In this document: piece after piece, positions 23,585 through 35,513 of the stretch | Position numbering within the stretch: position 1 is the first letter of the stretch | How the letters are laid out: every line of letters starts with the position of its first letter | DNA from: Monocercomonoides exilis | Lineage: Eukaryota > Preaxostyla > Oxymonadida > Polymastigidae | Length of the DNA stretch: 64,000 nucleotides | Direction: 5' to 3' | Assembly (NCBI GenBank): GCA_001643675.2 | Contig: LSRY02000003.1 | Location: 1,726,001-1,790,000 of the forward strand | Made by a program: the position numbers and the translations under genes | The notes under the pieces: generated by a model | Seen by the model: only the letters and a program-made list of their open reading frames with translations | The model's database searches: none | Told to the model about the DNA's origin: nothing

Positions 23585-25105
23585 TTGACACTCATCATCT
23601 CAATTTTCAACAATTAATCGTCTCATTCAATCCATTCATCATCATCATCTTCTTCTTCTTCTTCAGACACATCAACAACATTTCACACAGCATCTCCTTC
23701 TTTATCGTCATTCACTTCATCTGATTGGATTTCTTCGAATTCTGCGTTGAAATCAGAGAATAAGAGAGAAATGAAAAGGAAACAAGGAAATGTATTGATG
23801 AAGGAAAAAATAAGAAATAAAAATAAGAAAAAGAAAGAGAAAGAAATTCTTGAACTAGGGTTCATGCTTGATGGAAATGAGATTGAGAGGGTTGAAGAGA
23901 TTTTTGGATTAAAGAGAGAAGATGTTTCGAAGAGGAGATTCGAGTTGAATGTTGAATTTGGGAAGGAAAGTATTTGGATAAACGGAGGGTAATTTTGAGA
24001 AGCGATATAACAAACAAGGGTGAATGACAAGATTCAGGAAAAAAAACTATCAAATTTGAGAGAAAAGAAAGAATGCAAGGAGAGGAGAAAATAGAGAAAG
24101 GAAAAATAAGAGACGAAAGTTAGAAAGACATTTCATTGGAAGAATATGAAAAGAAAAAGCAAGAACCTGCCAACATACTCGGCGTTTTCAACTGTTCCTG
24201 CATTCCACACTCTTTCAGCTGGGGTTGTTGAGCCACAATTTTCAAACGGAGATTGAGTGATGGCATTACCATTGAAGAACACGTCGTTTCCTCTTCCATT
24301 TTTGGCAGTGTTTCCATCGAAGAAGCAGAATGTGATGAATCTAATTTCATTCATCCATGTGAAAGTTGCATCCAAATAGATGGCAGCACCTCCATAATAC
24401 GATGAACTTGTCAATTTGTTGTTTATGAATTGACACTCATTAACTAAAAATTGATTTGGCTTATTGGTTGGAGGATCATTGAATGTTAGAGAGCCAGCAG
24501 AATCACCACCAGAATTTGCGATACACCAACATTTGGAAAACAGGAATTGGCAAGTCGAAGTCATATTATTGAGCCAGAAATACCAACCAGTTCCACACCA
24601 ATCTGTTATTGAACAACTTTCCACTCTGTTTTCTGAGAATGTCCAAACAGAACTGGATTGCGGCCAGCCAATATAAGCAGCTCCTCCATGGGCAGCTGAG
24701 CAACTTGTGAAATTGGATTTTGCAATGTTGATATTCAGTAAATATACACAATATAATGCTCCACCGTATCCGTTACTTGAGCATTTGTTGAATGAACAGG
24801 AAGTGATTGTGAGATTGGCATTTGCACAATAAACATAAAGTGCACCGCCAGATGAAGATCCACCAGTTGAATCATTCCATTCGCACCACTCAAAGCGATA
24901 GCTATTCAAAGCAGTGAAGGACAATCTGCTTAATTTCTCTCTGTGAGTTTCATTTCCAATGTGTTCAACAGGAGCATTTGATGAAGAGCGTGTTTGGTGG
25001 AGGAAAGATGTGTTGAAGGCAGAAAGAGAAGTGGATGGGCTGTTGAGGTTGGGGAGGATGGCACCATCAATGGTGTTGTGAGTGTGGAGGAAGGTGGTTT
25101 AATAG
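23585..25105. repeat. Tandem duplication unit 1 (contains beta-helix copy B)
   Basis: The 3' flank (23585-24120) resembles the flank of unit 2 (25195-25830) in the same order. Both carry a TTTTCAACAATTAAT stretch, then a TCTTCTTCTT-type tract, ACATCAACAACAT, and a purine-rich segment with GTATTTGGATA. Gene B follows in unit 1 and gene C in unit 2, both on the minus strand. The two units are diverged by substitutions and small indels. Confidence 0.6.
24133..25105 (-). pseudogene. Beta-helix surface protein module, copy B, truncated
   Basis: Paralog of A. The minus frame reads HTHNTIDGAILPNL, then RFEWCEWNDSTGG, LTITSCSFNKCSSNGYGGAL, FTSCSAAHGGAAYIGWPQ, FSKCWCIANSGGDSAGSL, VNECQFINNK and FCFFDGNTAKNGRGNDVFF. 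It ends just after ENAEY, where A continues with the DACG...PCATVEYAL junction. A GTTGGCAG at the ENAEY point could be a 5' splice site, but no downstream exon carrying the junction motif is visible. I therefore call it truncated rather than intact. The first exon and any signal peptide are also not found. Confidence 0.5.
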
Positions 25106-25194
25106 AAGTATTTCACTTGCAAGAAAAACACACAAAAATGAAAGAAGAAAACCAGAAAAAATGATTTCTCCGAAACTCTCTGTTTTTATTTGTT

Positions 25195-26968
25195 ATCATT
25201 TGCCTTCACAATTTTCAACAATTAATTATCTCAATTGATTCACTTTTTCTTCTCCTTCTCCTTCTCCTTCTCCTTCAAACATATCAACAACATGTCACAC
25301 AATTTCTTCTTTGACTTCATCATTCACTTCCCAATTTTTAATTCTTCATCAATTGCTTCAGCTGCAGAGATGATAAGAGAAACGAAGAAGAAACGAAAAA
25401 ATTTTGCAGTTGAAGGAAAAACTTACAAATAAAATTTAGAGGAAGAAGAATGAGAGAAGAGGCGAAAAAGAAAGCAAATGAAGAGTCTATTTTGAAAGAG
25501 GATTCAGAAAGAAAATGGAATTGAAGGATTATGCAAATTTTTTGAATGAAAAGACGAAGATGGAAGGAGAGAAGATTCTGGTTGGAAGTTGAATTTGCGA
25601 AGAGAAGGAAACATCAACTTACAAAAAGAAATGTATTTGGATAGACAGAGGATAAATTTGAATAAAGAAATAACAAATAGGGGTAAATGACGAAATTCAG
25701 AAGAAATCAAAATATTTGAATAAACGACTAAAAGAAGGAATGAGAGAAGGGGAGATGATAGATAATGAAAAAAGAGATGGAAGCAGGAAAAGCATTTCAT
25801 TGGAGAATTTGGAACGAAAAGCTAGAATCGGTCATTTTTTCTCAGCGTTTTCAGCTTGTCCATTATTAAACACTCTTTCAGCTGGGGTTGTTGAGCCACA
25901 ATTTTCAAACGGAGATTGAGTGATGGAACTGCCACTGAAGAACACATCGTTTCCTCTGCCATTTGTGGCAGTGTTTCCATCGAAGAAACAGAATGTAATG
26001 AATTTAAACCCGCTCATCCAGGAATAAGCATTCCTAAAAAACATTGCAGCACCTCCCCATGAAGTTGATGAACTTGTCAATTTGTTGTTTATGAATTGGC
26101 AATCATTAACTAAAAATTGATTTGGTTTGTTTTGTGGAGGTGAATGAAATGTGAGAGAACCAGCAGAATCTCCACCAGAATTTGAGATGCACTTGCATTT
26201 GGAAAACAGGAATTGAGCACTTGTTGGTGTACTTCCCATGTTAAAATACCAACCAGTTCCACACCAATTTGTTATTGAACAATTTTCCACTCTATTTTCC
26301 GAGAATGTCCAAACAGAATTTGTTTGTGGATTGTATAAGTGTGCTGCACCTCCATGTGCAGCTGTGCAGCTTGTGAAATTAGATTTGGTGACATTTATAT
26401 TCAACAAATTTCCGCAGCACAACGCTCCAGCATGATCACCGGTTGAACAGTTATTGAATGAACAAGAAGTGATTGTGAGATTTGCGTTTGTGCAAACAAC
26501 ATAAAGTGCACCTCCATAGTTATTTCCACCAGTTGAATTATTCCATTCGCACCATTCGAAGAGATAGCTGTTCAATTCAGTAAAGGACAATCTACCAGGT
26601 TTCAATTTTTGAGTTTCGGATCCGTTATATTTTACAGGTTCATTTGGAGAAGATCGAGTTTGGTGGAGAAAAGAAGCATTGAAGGCAGAGAGAGAAGTGG
26701 ATGGGCAGTTGAGGGAAGGGAGAATTGCACCATCGATGGGGTTGTGGGTGTGTTTGAAGATGGATGAGTGGATGGAGAGAGATGAGTGAAGAGAGAAGGA
26801 GGGGATTGAATTGGTGTTGGTGTTGGGGGAAGTGGAAGTGGAAGAAGAGAAAGAGGTGGTTGAGATGAAAGGATTGAGTGAGTGGAGGGGAAGGAATTGA
26901 AGGATTTGATGAGGTTTGGAGAAGAGAAGAAAAGAAGAAAAAGAAATTGAAGAGAAGAACTGTTACAT
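25195..26968. repeat. Tandem duplication unit 2 (contains beta-helix copy C)
   Basis: Second copy of the unit starting at 23585, in direct orientation, separated by about 90 bp. It includes the purine-rich 3' flank and gene C. Confidence 0.6.
25832..26968 (-). pseudogene. Beta-helix surface protein module, copy C, truncated
   Basis: The minus frame is open from a possible 3' splice site (AACAG near 26966). It begins with a hydrophobic Phe/Ser/Leu-rich lead, then SPNTNTNSIPSFSLHSS, FKHTHNPIDGAILPSL, LFEWCEWNNSTGGNNYGGAL, FSKCKCISNSGGDSAGSL and FCFFDGNTATNGRGNDVFF. It ends QAENAEKK with a stop. It is closer to A than to B at the N-terminal side, because the segment between SIPSF and HTHN is present in A and C but not seen in B. 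It lacks the downstream junction motif. Confidence 0.5.
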
Positions 26969-27570
26969 TAAAAAATCCAAAAAGAAAGGTGAATTTTGAA
27001 ATTGCTTAAAAGTTCAAAAATATCCAATCATTCTATCAAATATTATTGATTCTAAAACATATCAGTATCTGTATTTTCATCTATGAAATAACAAAAAAAT
27101 TGGAGAAAAATTTTTATCAATCAAACTCAATATTTTTTTTTTTTTTTTTTTTTGTGTATTCAAAACTTTTTAAAAAAAAAGTTATTTCTCTCTTTTTTTT
27201 CGAAATATACACCAAAAAAAAATACAAAGTCGAAAAACTTTCAAGTTAAGTCGAAAGCTCAAATTTTTCAAAATTTAAACAAGTTGACAAAAATCAATAA
27301 AAATCATAAAACATTTTTTTTATTTAAATATCAATGATACTGTTATTTCGACAATTTTTCATCTCTTTTCCTGCATATTTTTGTGCTTCCTTTTGTCCAA
27401 TTGCATATTAAAAAAACATGAGAGGAATTTTTACATATTTTTGTCTCATTTCAATTGAAAGCACACTTCTTCGCAGAAAATTCATTAAAGAAAATTTTTG
27501 ATTTTTTAACTTATTTAATGAAGGATTATGAATTCAACATTGGCTCTTTTTTTTGTGTGTTTTTTAATTT

Positions 27571-28019
27571 ATTTGGGTGATTATTTTTGAAATGGGATGA
27601 GATTTTTTGCTTTTTGAATTTTGCTCCATTCTGAATATTCGAACCTATTTCTCATTTTTTTAATATTTCTGTATTTTTTTGGAATGGAAATGATAGACTT
27701 GTAATGATATAGATGGAAAAAAAGTTTGGAACAAATCGATGTTTTTTATAACAAAAGCAAGAATTTTGTACCAAATCATATTATTTCATACATAATTTTC
27801 GGTTTTCAAAAATGATCTTGAATATTATCAAATGAACATTGAAAAGTGAAAAGGCTTATTGAATGCATTTTAATCTTTGATTCAGAAAAATCATTTGTTT
27901 TAAAAAACAATTATTATGCTTTTTCTCTTTTCAAATAAAATTTTTCTTTCAAAAACAAACAATCTTTGAAAAACAAACACCCCGAAAAAAGATATGATCT
28001 TAAAAATAATCACACATTT
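27571..28019. mobile_element. Short non-autonomous inverted-repeat element, family 1 (MITE-like)
   Basis: The left end is ATTTGGGTGATTATTTTTG. The right end, as its reverse complement, reads AAATGTGTGATTATTTTTAA and continues into a TCATATCTTTTTTCGGGG-like stretch. The interior shares about 180 bp with the element at 44270-44532, including CACCCCGAAAAAAGATATGA. It has no coding capacity. Confidence 0.7.
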
Positions 28020-28164
28020 ATTTTATTTAATTTTTTTTTTTTTTTTATTTTTATTTTTATTTTTTTTTTTTTTTATAAAAAACCTATTTTTGAAAAAAAT
28101 GATTTCAAAAATTTAAAACGATTTTGTTTTCTGTTTTCCTTATTTGTCAAAAATTTTTTTGATA

Positions 28165-28389
28165 AGTTCGTAATGATTGATTTTCAAAAAGAAAAAAAAT
28201 TTCAAATTTCAATGAAATTTCTTCTTCCGCTCACCAAAATTTTCTGTCATGAAAACAAAATATTGACAATGATATTATTTCTATTTTTGTGAAGTTTCAT
28301 GAGAGAATACAGAAATTTGTTCGAAATATGAAATTTTTATTCTATTTGAAAATTAAACAAAATGAACTTTTCAAAAAATTTGAGACAAG
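28165..28389. repeat. Copy of family 2 interspersed repeat
   Basis: It shares an extended block (TTTCATGA, CAGAAATTTGTTCGAA, ATGAAATTTTTATT, GAACTTTTCAAAAAA) with the elements at 38917-39166 and 39161-39402. The right end here is TTTGAGACAAG instead of TTTAGACATATG. The left end is not resolved. Confidence 0.5.
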
Positions 28390-30319
28390 TTCTATTCGGA
28401 CGTGCAAACTTTTTTATGTTCAAAGAATATTTATTTTCGATTTTAAATTAGTTTCATTTGCAAAAATTCAATAATCGTTCGTGAACTCATAAGAATGGAA
28501 GCTTTTTTTTTCTTTTCAAATTCTTTTTTGATTTCTCGAGAAAAGAAATATAGCAACAACAACAAACATGAAAGATCGGAAGAAGAATAAGAAGATTTCA
28601 CAAGTGTTGCATGCTGGATATAATTATGTTTGTTATTTTGATAATTTCAACATTTTAATTTCACATTTATTTCCTTTTTTTCAATTGTCTTCCTTTTCAT
28701 TCAGCGTTTAACATACAATATATATTTCAGTCATTGTGCTTGCAACAAATAGCTTTGATCTATGTAATGATTTTATTTTTGTTTTTTATTGATAATTCAT
28801 ATATTTATTTTTTTCCTGTGACATTCAATGACATAGTCAATGAACGATTGAAATTTCGGTAACAAAAAAATATCTGAATATTTGAAACAATTTCAAGGGG
28901 ATATCTTTTCTTATAACTGGAGTTAAAAGAAAAAAAAAATATGAAGAAAGAAAAAAGCAAGATTAAGGAAAAGATGAGAGAAGAAAATATAAAATGGAAG
29001 AAGTTAATGGTTAAATAGTTGAATTCATAAATAGCTGTAAACAGAATAGCTGCATAAAAAGACAATAATAGGAAAAAATTGAAAGGAACAAATGATAAAG
29101 AAAGAAGAAATTGAAGAAATGAACGATTGAATAAAAGCTATTGGGCTAAAAATAACCCCAAATGTTTTTTCCATTTTTTTTCTTTTCTTTGTCTGCCGCG
29201 TTTGCTTTGATTGAATTTGTTGTTGTTATTGATGTTCACCTTTTGGAGCTTGTTTTTCTGCTCCTCCTATCTGCTGCTGTATTGTTATTCCCTTTAACAG
29301 TGCAGAGAATGTGAATGCTTTTGGACAACATTCAGGAAAAGATGAAGAGGAAAGAGATATGTTGCTTTTCTTTAATGACGTGCACACTGAATGATGTTCC
29401 ACAATTTTTCAACCGAGAATTGCTCAAAATGCGCTTTCGAATGTCGATATCTAATCATCTTCGCTGAAGTGTCATATTTGTCAATATGAACAAGAACAGC
29501 TCAAACAAAACGTTGTTTTCAAGTGATTGTGAGTGGGCGACTGAAAAAGAAGAAAACGGAAAGAAGTATTTTTCAGGAGAGAAGTTGATAGACGTTGATA
29601 GAAATATGATGGAAATGAAATAACGAGGAATAGAAATTTATGGGATTTGACAAAGAGGAGAAAAATGATGATGAAATAATGAATACTATCAAAACCGGAT
29701 ATTGTTACGTCGAATAAAATCTCGTAAGTTTAAAAGTCACATTAAACCATGTACGGACATTTTTTGCTTGTTTTTCATTCATTTTCCATCACATATAATT
29801 ATAGGGCTGAATTTGTTTAATCATATGGGGGAAAATACTGATTTTCAAGCTTTTTTTGCACTTAGTACAAAAAAATTGCTTCACTTATAACATTGTTTCA
29901 CCCACTCAGATTTCAAAATAAATTTGATTTTCAAATGCTTAAATAGGCATTGCAGAAATAAAAATAAAAAGTTTTCCGATATTTCGTGTTTACAAAAAAA
30001 TGAACACATTTTTATTATGTTTTTTGATTAAAAAAAGTCAATGAAAAGTGCATAATTTTTCAATGAAAATGCCTGAAGTCAAATATTTTGTCCCATATTT
30101 TAAATAATAATGTAGCTGATCCTTTTTGAAATCATTTTTTCGTTCGAGATTTGATCAAAATTTCAATCTCAATGGGATTTTGGTAATATAAATTTTTTAA
30201 CAATATCAACACCATGAACAACATGTATTATCAGTTATAGTTCAATTTTTCAAAATACCTTTAAGAAAATTTTTCTGAACATAAAAAAAAAAAAACTTTC
30301 AAATCACATCATCATCTTT

Positions 30320-30582
30320 ATGTGGGTCATTATTTTTGAAAAGATGCAATCGTTTAATAACTGCATTTACCTGAATTGAATTAAATTTTGTCATTTTTTG
30401 AAGTGAATGAATCATATTTCTTCACAATGCACTTTTTCTCACATCAAATAGGTTTCAAAATTTGAATGTGCCATATGATAGTGTTTGATGGATTTGCTCC
30501 AAAAAATACAAAAAAAAAGAATAAATTTAATTAAAATCAATAATTTAACTTTTGCGATTTTTCAAAAAGAATGACCCATTTA
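30320..30582. mobile_element. Short inverted-repeat element, family 1 variant with GGGTCATT ends
   Basis: The left end is ATGTGGGTCATTATTTTTG. The right end is TTCAAAAAGAATGACCCATTT, its inverse with few mismatches. It is about 263 bp long, the same size class as family 1, but with GTCATT in place of GTGATT. A lone family-1 right end sits at 30676-30713. Confidence 0.6.
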
Positions 30583-31533
30583 AGCAAATTCATTTGTCCA
30601 AAACACAGATGTGATGAATTTTGCTAAGAATTCAAAATCACATTTTAATTATAATAGCCTTAAAAAAATGTTGAAACCGAAAAAAGAAATGATTTTGAAA
30701 ACCATCACACATATTGCATCGTACATGATATCACTAATTTCAAATTGATTTCAAATGAAAAAAGATCTATTTCTTATCTGAAACAAATATGTTCATATCA
30801 TTAAAAGTTTTATTTTCAATGTTCATCATCGAAATGATGAATTGGCAAATCCAATAATTCGAAAAACTATCTCAATCAAATAAAAATTTTTTAACAGTTG
30901 AAAATGATTTCATAAAATGAAAAGTTATGATTCATATGATGAAAATGGTCAATTCTTTCAAAGAAAATCACAAATAAAGCAAATCGACCAACATTTGAAA
31001 GAATATTATCAATCCATGTAATGTTGATAATTGCATGATGATAAATTTCCGAATAAGCTTTGAATCTTTTGAATCACAAAAGAAACCTTTGCTTGAAAGT
31101 CATTTCAGTTTTCTATAAATTTTTTTTCAAAAAAAATTGTTAAACGATCCAACATCAAATTTGAATAAAAGATCAGTGAATAATAATTTCCGCAGTATCC
31201 ATGTTAACATGTTTGCATCCCACAATAAATCTTTCTGAGTTATGAAAATTTAAACAAAAAGATGGATTCGAATCAGCAATGAGTGACACTTCACACACTG
31301 TCTCATTCTTTGCAAAGATTAATATTGAAATTGTATTAGCTAATAACTTCAAAAAATGCACAAATAACATTTCTTCACCAAAATCAAGAGATGTTGCTAA
31401 TTGTCAACATAAATTGATTTTCGATTCCACAAACATTCACGTTTTTTCATTAACATGTTTGAATAGATTAAGAATGAACATTTGGAGCTGCTTTTTCGAA
31501 TTTTTTTTTCATTATCTTTTAAAAATTATTTGT

Positions 31534-31971
31534 TCAAAATAAACAAATCGGATAAGATGAAAAGGAACGCCTGGGAGATATCAAACCATATAAAAATCCA
31601 GATAAAAATTTAGTGATTATTTTTATCCGACGCTTGATACCACGTCTTTTGCCTTTACAACATAGCAAAAGCCGAGCATGCACTTTATATCTTGCTTTAT
31701 GATCAAGTTCACATATGGGACAATTACAGAAATTGAATGTTAATGAATTGCGTAAAAGTCTGAATCGTCTGAAAATCATTTCAATTGAAAATTGAGGAAC
31801 GTTTATGATATTTTGTGAGTTTTGCTGCTTTGAACATGTTTTTCTTTCATTCAAAACAGTTCCATTTTTTTTTGTTCCTTGAAGATCAATTAAACAGCGT
31901 TGTGGAGAAATGCAGATTGTAGATCCGTGCAAATGATTGTTCTCGCTTTCAAACAACAAGAAATCTTTCAT
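31534..31971 (-). CDS. Unrecognised open frame, possible remnant of a mobile or host gene
   Basis: 145 codons from ATG 31971. It contains CNCPICELDHKARYKVHAR, followed by the basic KGKRRGIKRRIKIITKF. Two Cys pairs and a His could bind a metal. The sequence is not low complexity, which is unusual in this AT-rich region. Upstream in the same frame the reading continues through two TGA codons, suggesting a decayed longer gene. I do not recognise the family. Confidence 0.3.
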   Translation of the reverse strand: MKDFLLFESENNHLHGSTICISPQRCLIDLQGTKKNGTVLNERKTCSKQQNSQNIINVPQFSIEMIFRRFRLLRNSLTFNFCNCPICELDHKARYKVHARLLLCCKGKRRGIKRRIKIITKFLSGFLYGLISPRRSFSSYPICLF

Positions 31972-33173
31972 GTGTGTAATGTCAAAAAAGGGGCCACATT
32001 TTCAATTGTGAAAAAAGATATTCTTCAAAATATTTGTCGTTTACTGATATTTAAGATTGAGAATATTATGATTGAAAAGTTTTTGAAAAAATCAATTGGT
32101 TTGGCTTTTGTGACACTGCATGTGATTTGACATTCTTTCCAAATAAAGAAAAAAAACATTCACTTATTAAACATTCTCACGAGAAATGAAATTTCAAAAC
32201 AAGTTAATAAGAATACAGAATTTTCTATTTCAAAGGTTCTTTCCGTGATGTTCTGTGAAATAATTCGCTTCACACTTTTTTTCCTTCAGAAAAGAAGATT
32301 TGCTTCACAATAGAAAGTGAAGCACAAAGCGATTCCGGTTATGAGGACTGGAATCACTGAAAAATTTGAAAGTCGAAGAGTTTTTGAAGAATGATCTTTT
32401 CAAAACCGATTGCAAACACTCTTTGACAAATCGAAAATTATTTAATTGGCATTCTGATAGAAAGTTGTAAGTTTTTTTTATTTACTAATCATTTTGTTTT
32501 TGAATTGAAATCACTGTGAAACGTTATATTTTTTTGGAATCATAATATTCTTGCTGAAACTGGTGAAATCTGATCGGCAATTTCCATTTTTCTTTGAAAT
32601 CAAACAGCAATAACACTTTATTCTCCTTCAAATCATGAACTGTTTCTTGTAAATTTTTTCGTTGCCATTCTTCTTATGTTTGGAATATTTTCAAAATTTA
32701 GAAATATTTCAAGTCCGATTTGCTTTTATTTGAAGAAAAAACAGATCTCAATTTTCTTTCCAAATGATTTTGTTTTTCACACATTTCACAAACATCTGTT
32801 TGCTTTTTTGTTCGATGAAATTATGTTGAATATTTGTGGAAATAAGTGAGTGATAATTTTTTATTTGATTCTTCCTGAAATTCCTTCCATAATCTTGATT
32901 TCGGCTTGAAAATAAGTCTTTTTTCATTTGGTGAAAAAATCCGAGTTGATTTTTGATTCTGTTTTGGTGGTATATGAATGCTGAAGTTTGAAGAGGATAT
33001 TGAAAGTGCTTCATCGTTGTTTACTCAGAACACAGCTCCTTCAATGCTTTTTGACAAACAGTTTTGTCGTTTTGATTTTCAGATGGTTGAACTTATGAAA
33101 GTTCTCCTCCATTTTGAATGCAATTTTTATCATGATTTGTGTTATCTTCTATGTAAAATGATAATAATGGTGC

Positions 33174-33706
33174 ATATGGGTGATTATTTTTGAAATCGTA
33201 ACTTTTTTCGGTGTGTGCATAATTATGAAAATTTTTTGAATTCGTAAATAAAATTTTTGTTGAAATGATTTTTTCATTCAATTGAATCAAAACGCATTGT
33301 TTGATATGAAAGAAACACAGAGATGATTTTTGTTGTGGTATTTCTTTTCTGTGTTCATTTGCATTTGGGGCAAAATTTTTCACTTCAGGCATTTTCATAG
33401 AAAAATTGTCCACTTTTCATTCGCTTTTTGTGATGAAAGAATGTGAAAAAAATGGATTTATATATTGAAATACATGTGAGGTTGCAAGACTTTTTGTGAT
33501 CACATCAATGATGTTTGTTTACAGTTATGTAAATCTTATTTATTTTGAGATCTGATAATGTTAAATATTGTTATAAGATAATCAACTTTTTTATTCTTAT
33601 TGCACAAAAAGCTTGAAAGACCGCATTTATCCCCATTTATTCAAAAAAGAAATTTTTAACTGAAGTTTTTCACGAAAAAATATGATTTCAAAAATTATTA
33701 CACATT
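33174..33706. mobile_element. Family 1 element, long form (533 bp)
   Basis: The left end is ATATGGGTGATTATTTTTG, followed by AAATCGTAACTTTTTTCGG. The right end is TATGATTTCAAAAATTATTA then CACATTT, its inverse. The first 186 bp match 45234-45419 with, as far as I can see, a single mismatch. The remainder is unrelated, so the two copies share one half only. Confidence 0.75.
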
Positions 33707-33740
33707 TCCCTTTTGAAATAAATTTTCCTATGCTTGATTC

Positions 33741-34542
33741 CTACTTTGAGCATTGATTTTTGATGAAATTATTGTTGGAGATGGACCAGGATTCTTTATC
33801 AATGCAAGAATCTCTGTCAAATGAAATATAATGCCCATGGGATTGATCAGTTTGCCTGAATAATATTTGTCCAATAAAAAAATAACTTCTTTTTGTATGG
33901 AGATGAGCTGAAGATTTCGAGTTTGGAAATTCAATTGAAGAAGTTGCAAATGGTTTATGATGATATTTGACAAAAAAGAATAATTGTTTTGGTGGAATTG
34001 ATGGCTTCATGGATGAACATTCGTGTTCAATTGTAAATAATTGTGGATAAAAACGAATCTCAGTCCATTTTGTCGCTTCATTTTGTTTTCCGCAATTGCA
34101 ACACAAAACCATATTGCTTTTTGAAAGCTGTTCTTTAGATAAATATTTATTTAGCTCTCTTTCCACTGAATTTGAATTGATGATAATATTGTTGGAAGTG
34201 CTTTGTGCAATTGAAGAAAATCCACAAAATTTGCATTTTGTGTGGTTGGCAGTGGTAATATTAATATTATTCTTACGAAATGCATTGTCTTTGATGAGCC
34301 GTTTCATCAGAAAGTCATATGATTCTGAAATATTTTATTGTTTTTTTTCCGAAACCACAGAATGATTCCCTTTTGTCAATTAGGACTTGCTTCCATTCAT
34401 CCACATAATTTGAATTCCCCTGAATTTGAGATCAGACATTCGACAACATTTTTGAAAGATACGTTTTGCAATTTGGTTCTTTGACAATTGAAGGATTAAT
34501 AGAAATGATGGAAGAAAAGCTTTGCAATAACGATGATAAAGT
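33741..34542 (-). pseudogene. Ubiquitin-specific protease (USP, peptidase C19) C-terminal half, decayed
   Basis: The clearest frame (34307-33741) shows the C19 zinc-type pairs CKFCG and CCNCG, a FTIEHE strand and the catalytic His box SHGHYISFDRD, followed by a Trp at ESWSISNNN, as in USPs. Upstream, the matching text is spread over more than one frame with stops (SESYDFLMKRL; YVDEWKQVLI; SSLLQSFSSII), so the gene is broken. The N-terminal half lies beyond the Merlin element at 34543-37266. USPs remove ubiquitin from proteins; this copy cannot be functional as read. Confidence 0.6.
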
Positions 34543-35466
34543 CGAGATATCACCTCCCTGAAAATGCAATTTCGAAAAATTGGATTTGCCAAACATTTCT
34601 TTATGTTTTGCTACTGTTTTTAAAATTAGTTGCAAATAGCGAATCTTCCACTTTGATAAAAAATATTTTTTTGAAGGAAAAATTTTATTATGGTAGTTGA
34701 TCAATCGTGTAATTTGTTCATTTTCATTTCTCATTAAATAGTAAAAAGTTTAATTCAAATACCTCGGTTTGCTTTTTACATTTTGTTTCTGTTTCATGAA
34801 ATATTGCGTGATTTCTTAAATTTTATTTAATTAACAAAAACAGTGACGTGATCTTCAAAATTAACAATTTGAAGCAACGCTATTGAAATGGAAATAAACA
34901 TAGTCAAATTCATATGAGATATGTTGTTATTATTATAATCTTTCTTTTATTTTATTAAATAATCTTGAATATTCGTTATATTTTATATAATAACTTGTGT
35001 TTCTTTAAACTTCTCTCAATATAACATAAAATTGAAATGGCAAAGCGTATGCGCAGTAAGTAGCAGCGAAAAGCAGTGCGAAGCTGGGGAAAGCTGGGGG
35101 AAGCAGTGCGAAGCTGGGGAAAGCTGGGGGAAGCAGTGCGAAGCTGGGGGAAGCTGAGATTTGTGTGTAAAATGATTTAAAATGTAATTATGACATTTTA
35201 ATTGATTATTTGTCAATATAAATGAAAATTGAGATAATCGAGATAAAAGAAGTGAGTAAAGAAAGGAGAAAAGAGAGAAAAGAGAAAAAAAGACAAGAAG
35301 ACAAAGAATGAATATATAGTTATTATTTGTTTTGCTTTTTTAATTTAATGTTTTTTGTTAATAAATAAAAAATAAATCATTGAACATCTCATATTTTTTA
35401 TTTAATTATTTAATTTGATATTTGCAAAAATTGTTAAAAATTTTACAAATGAATTGGATGGATTTC
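34543..35466. repeat. Left 924-bp inverted-repeat arm
   Basis: Reverse complement of 36343-37266. From the outside inwards it carries a coding-like A+T-rich stretch, a GC-richer tandem repeat (35070-35158), a purine-rich stretch and a copy of the last 22 or so codons of the transposase. Confidence 0.9.
35070..35158. repeat. GC-rich 30-bp tandem repeat in left arm
   Basis: A unit of about 30 bp (core GCAGTGCGAAGCTGGGG) is repeated 2.5 to 3 times. It stands out in a region of roughly 75-80% A+T. The mirrored copy is at 36651-36739. Confidence 0.85.
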
Positions 35467-35513
35467 CATAAATTTTGCTTTTCTTTTTAAAAGCTGATCG
35501 ATTTATTTTTCTC

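Larger units (their letters stand above)
26969..33173. other. Gene-poor AT-rich repeat region, left part
   Basis: Very high A+T with poly-T (27128-27153 and 28028-28074) and no recognisable host gene. The identifiable contents are short inverted-repeat elements at 27571-28019 and 30320-30582, a related 260-bp repeat near 28165-28389, and an unassigned open frame at 31534-31971. Elsewhere I see nothing. Confidence 0.5.

Noticed and set aside
23747-23992. Lys/Glu-rich plus frame as a small gene
   Set aside because: The homologous flank in the second duplication unit is interrupted by stops, so the frame is not conserved; it is part of the repeat flank.
28805-29065. Phe/Leu-rich minus frame as a membrane protein
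   Set aside because: Composition is what AT-rich DNA gives by chance; there is no conserved motif, splice context or neighbour support.
35070-35158. CRISPR-like array
   Set aside because: The repeats are head-to-tail without unique spacers, in a eukaryotic transposon.
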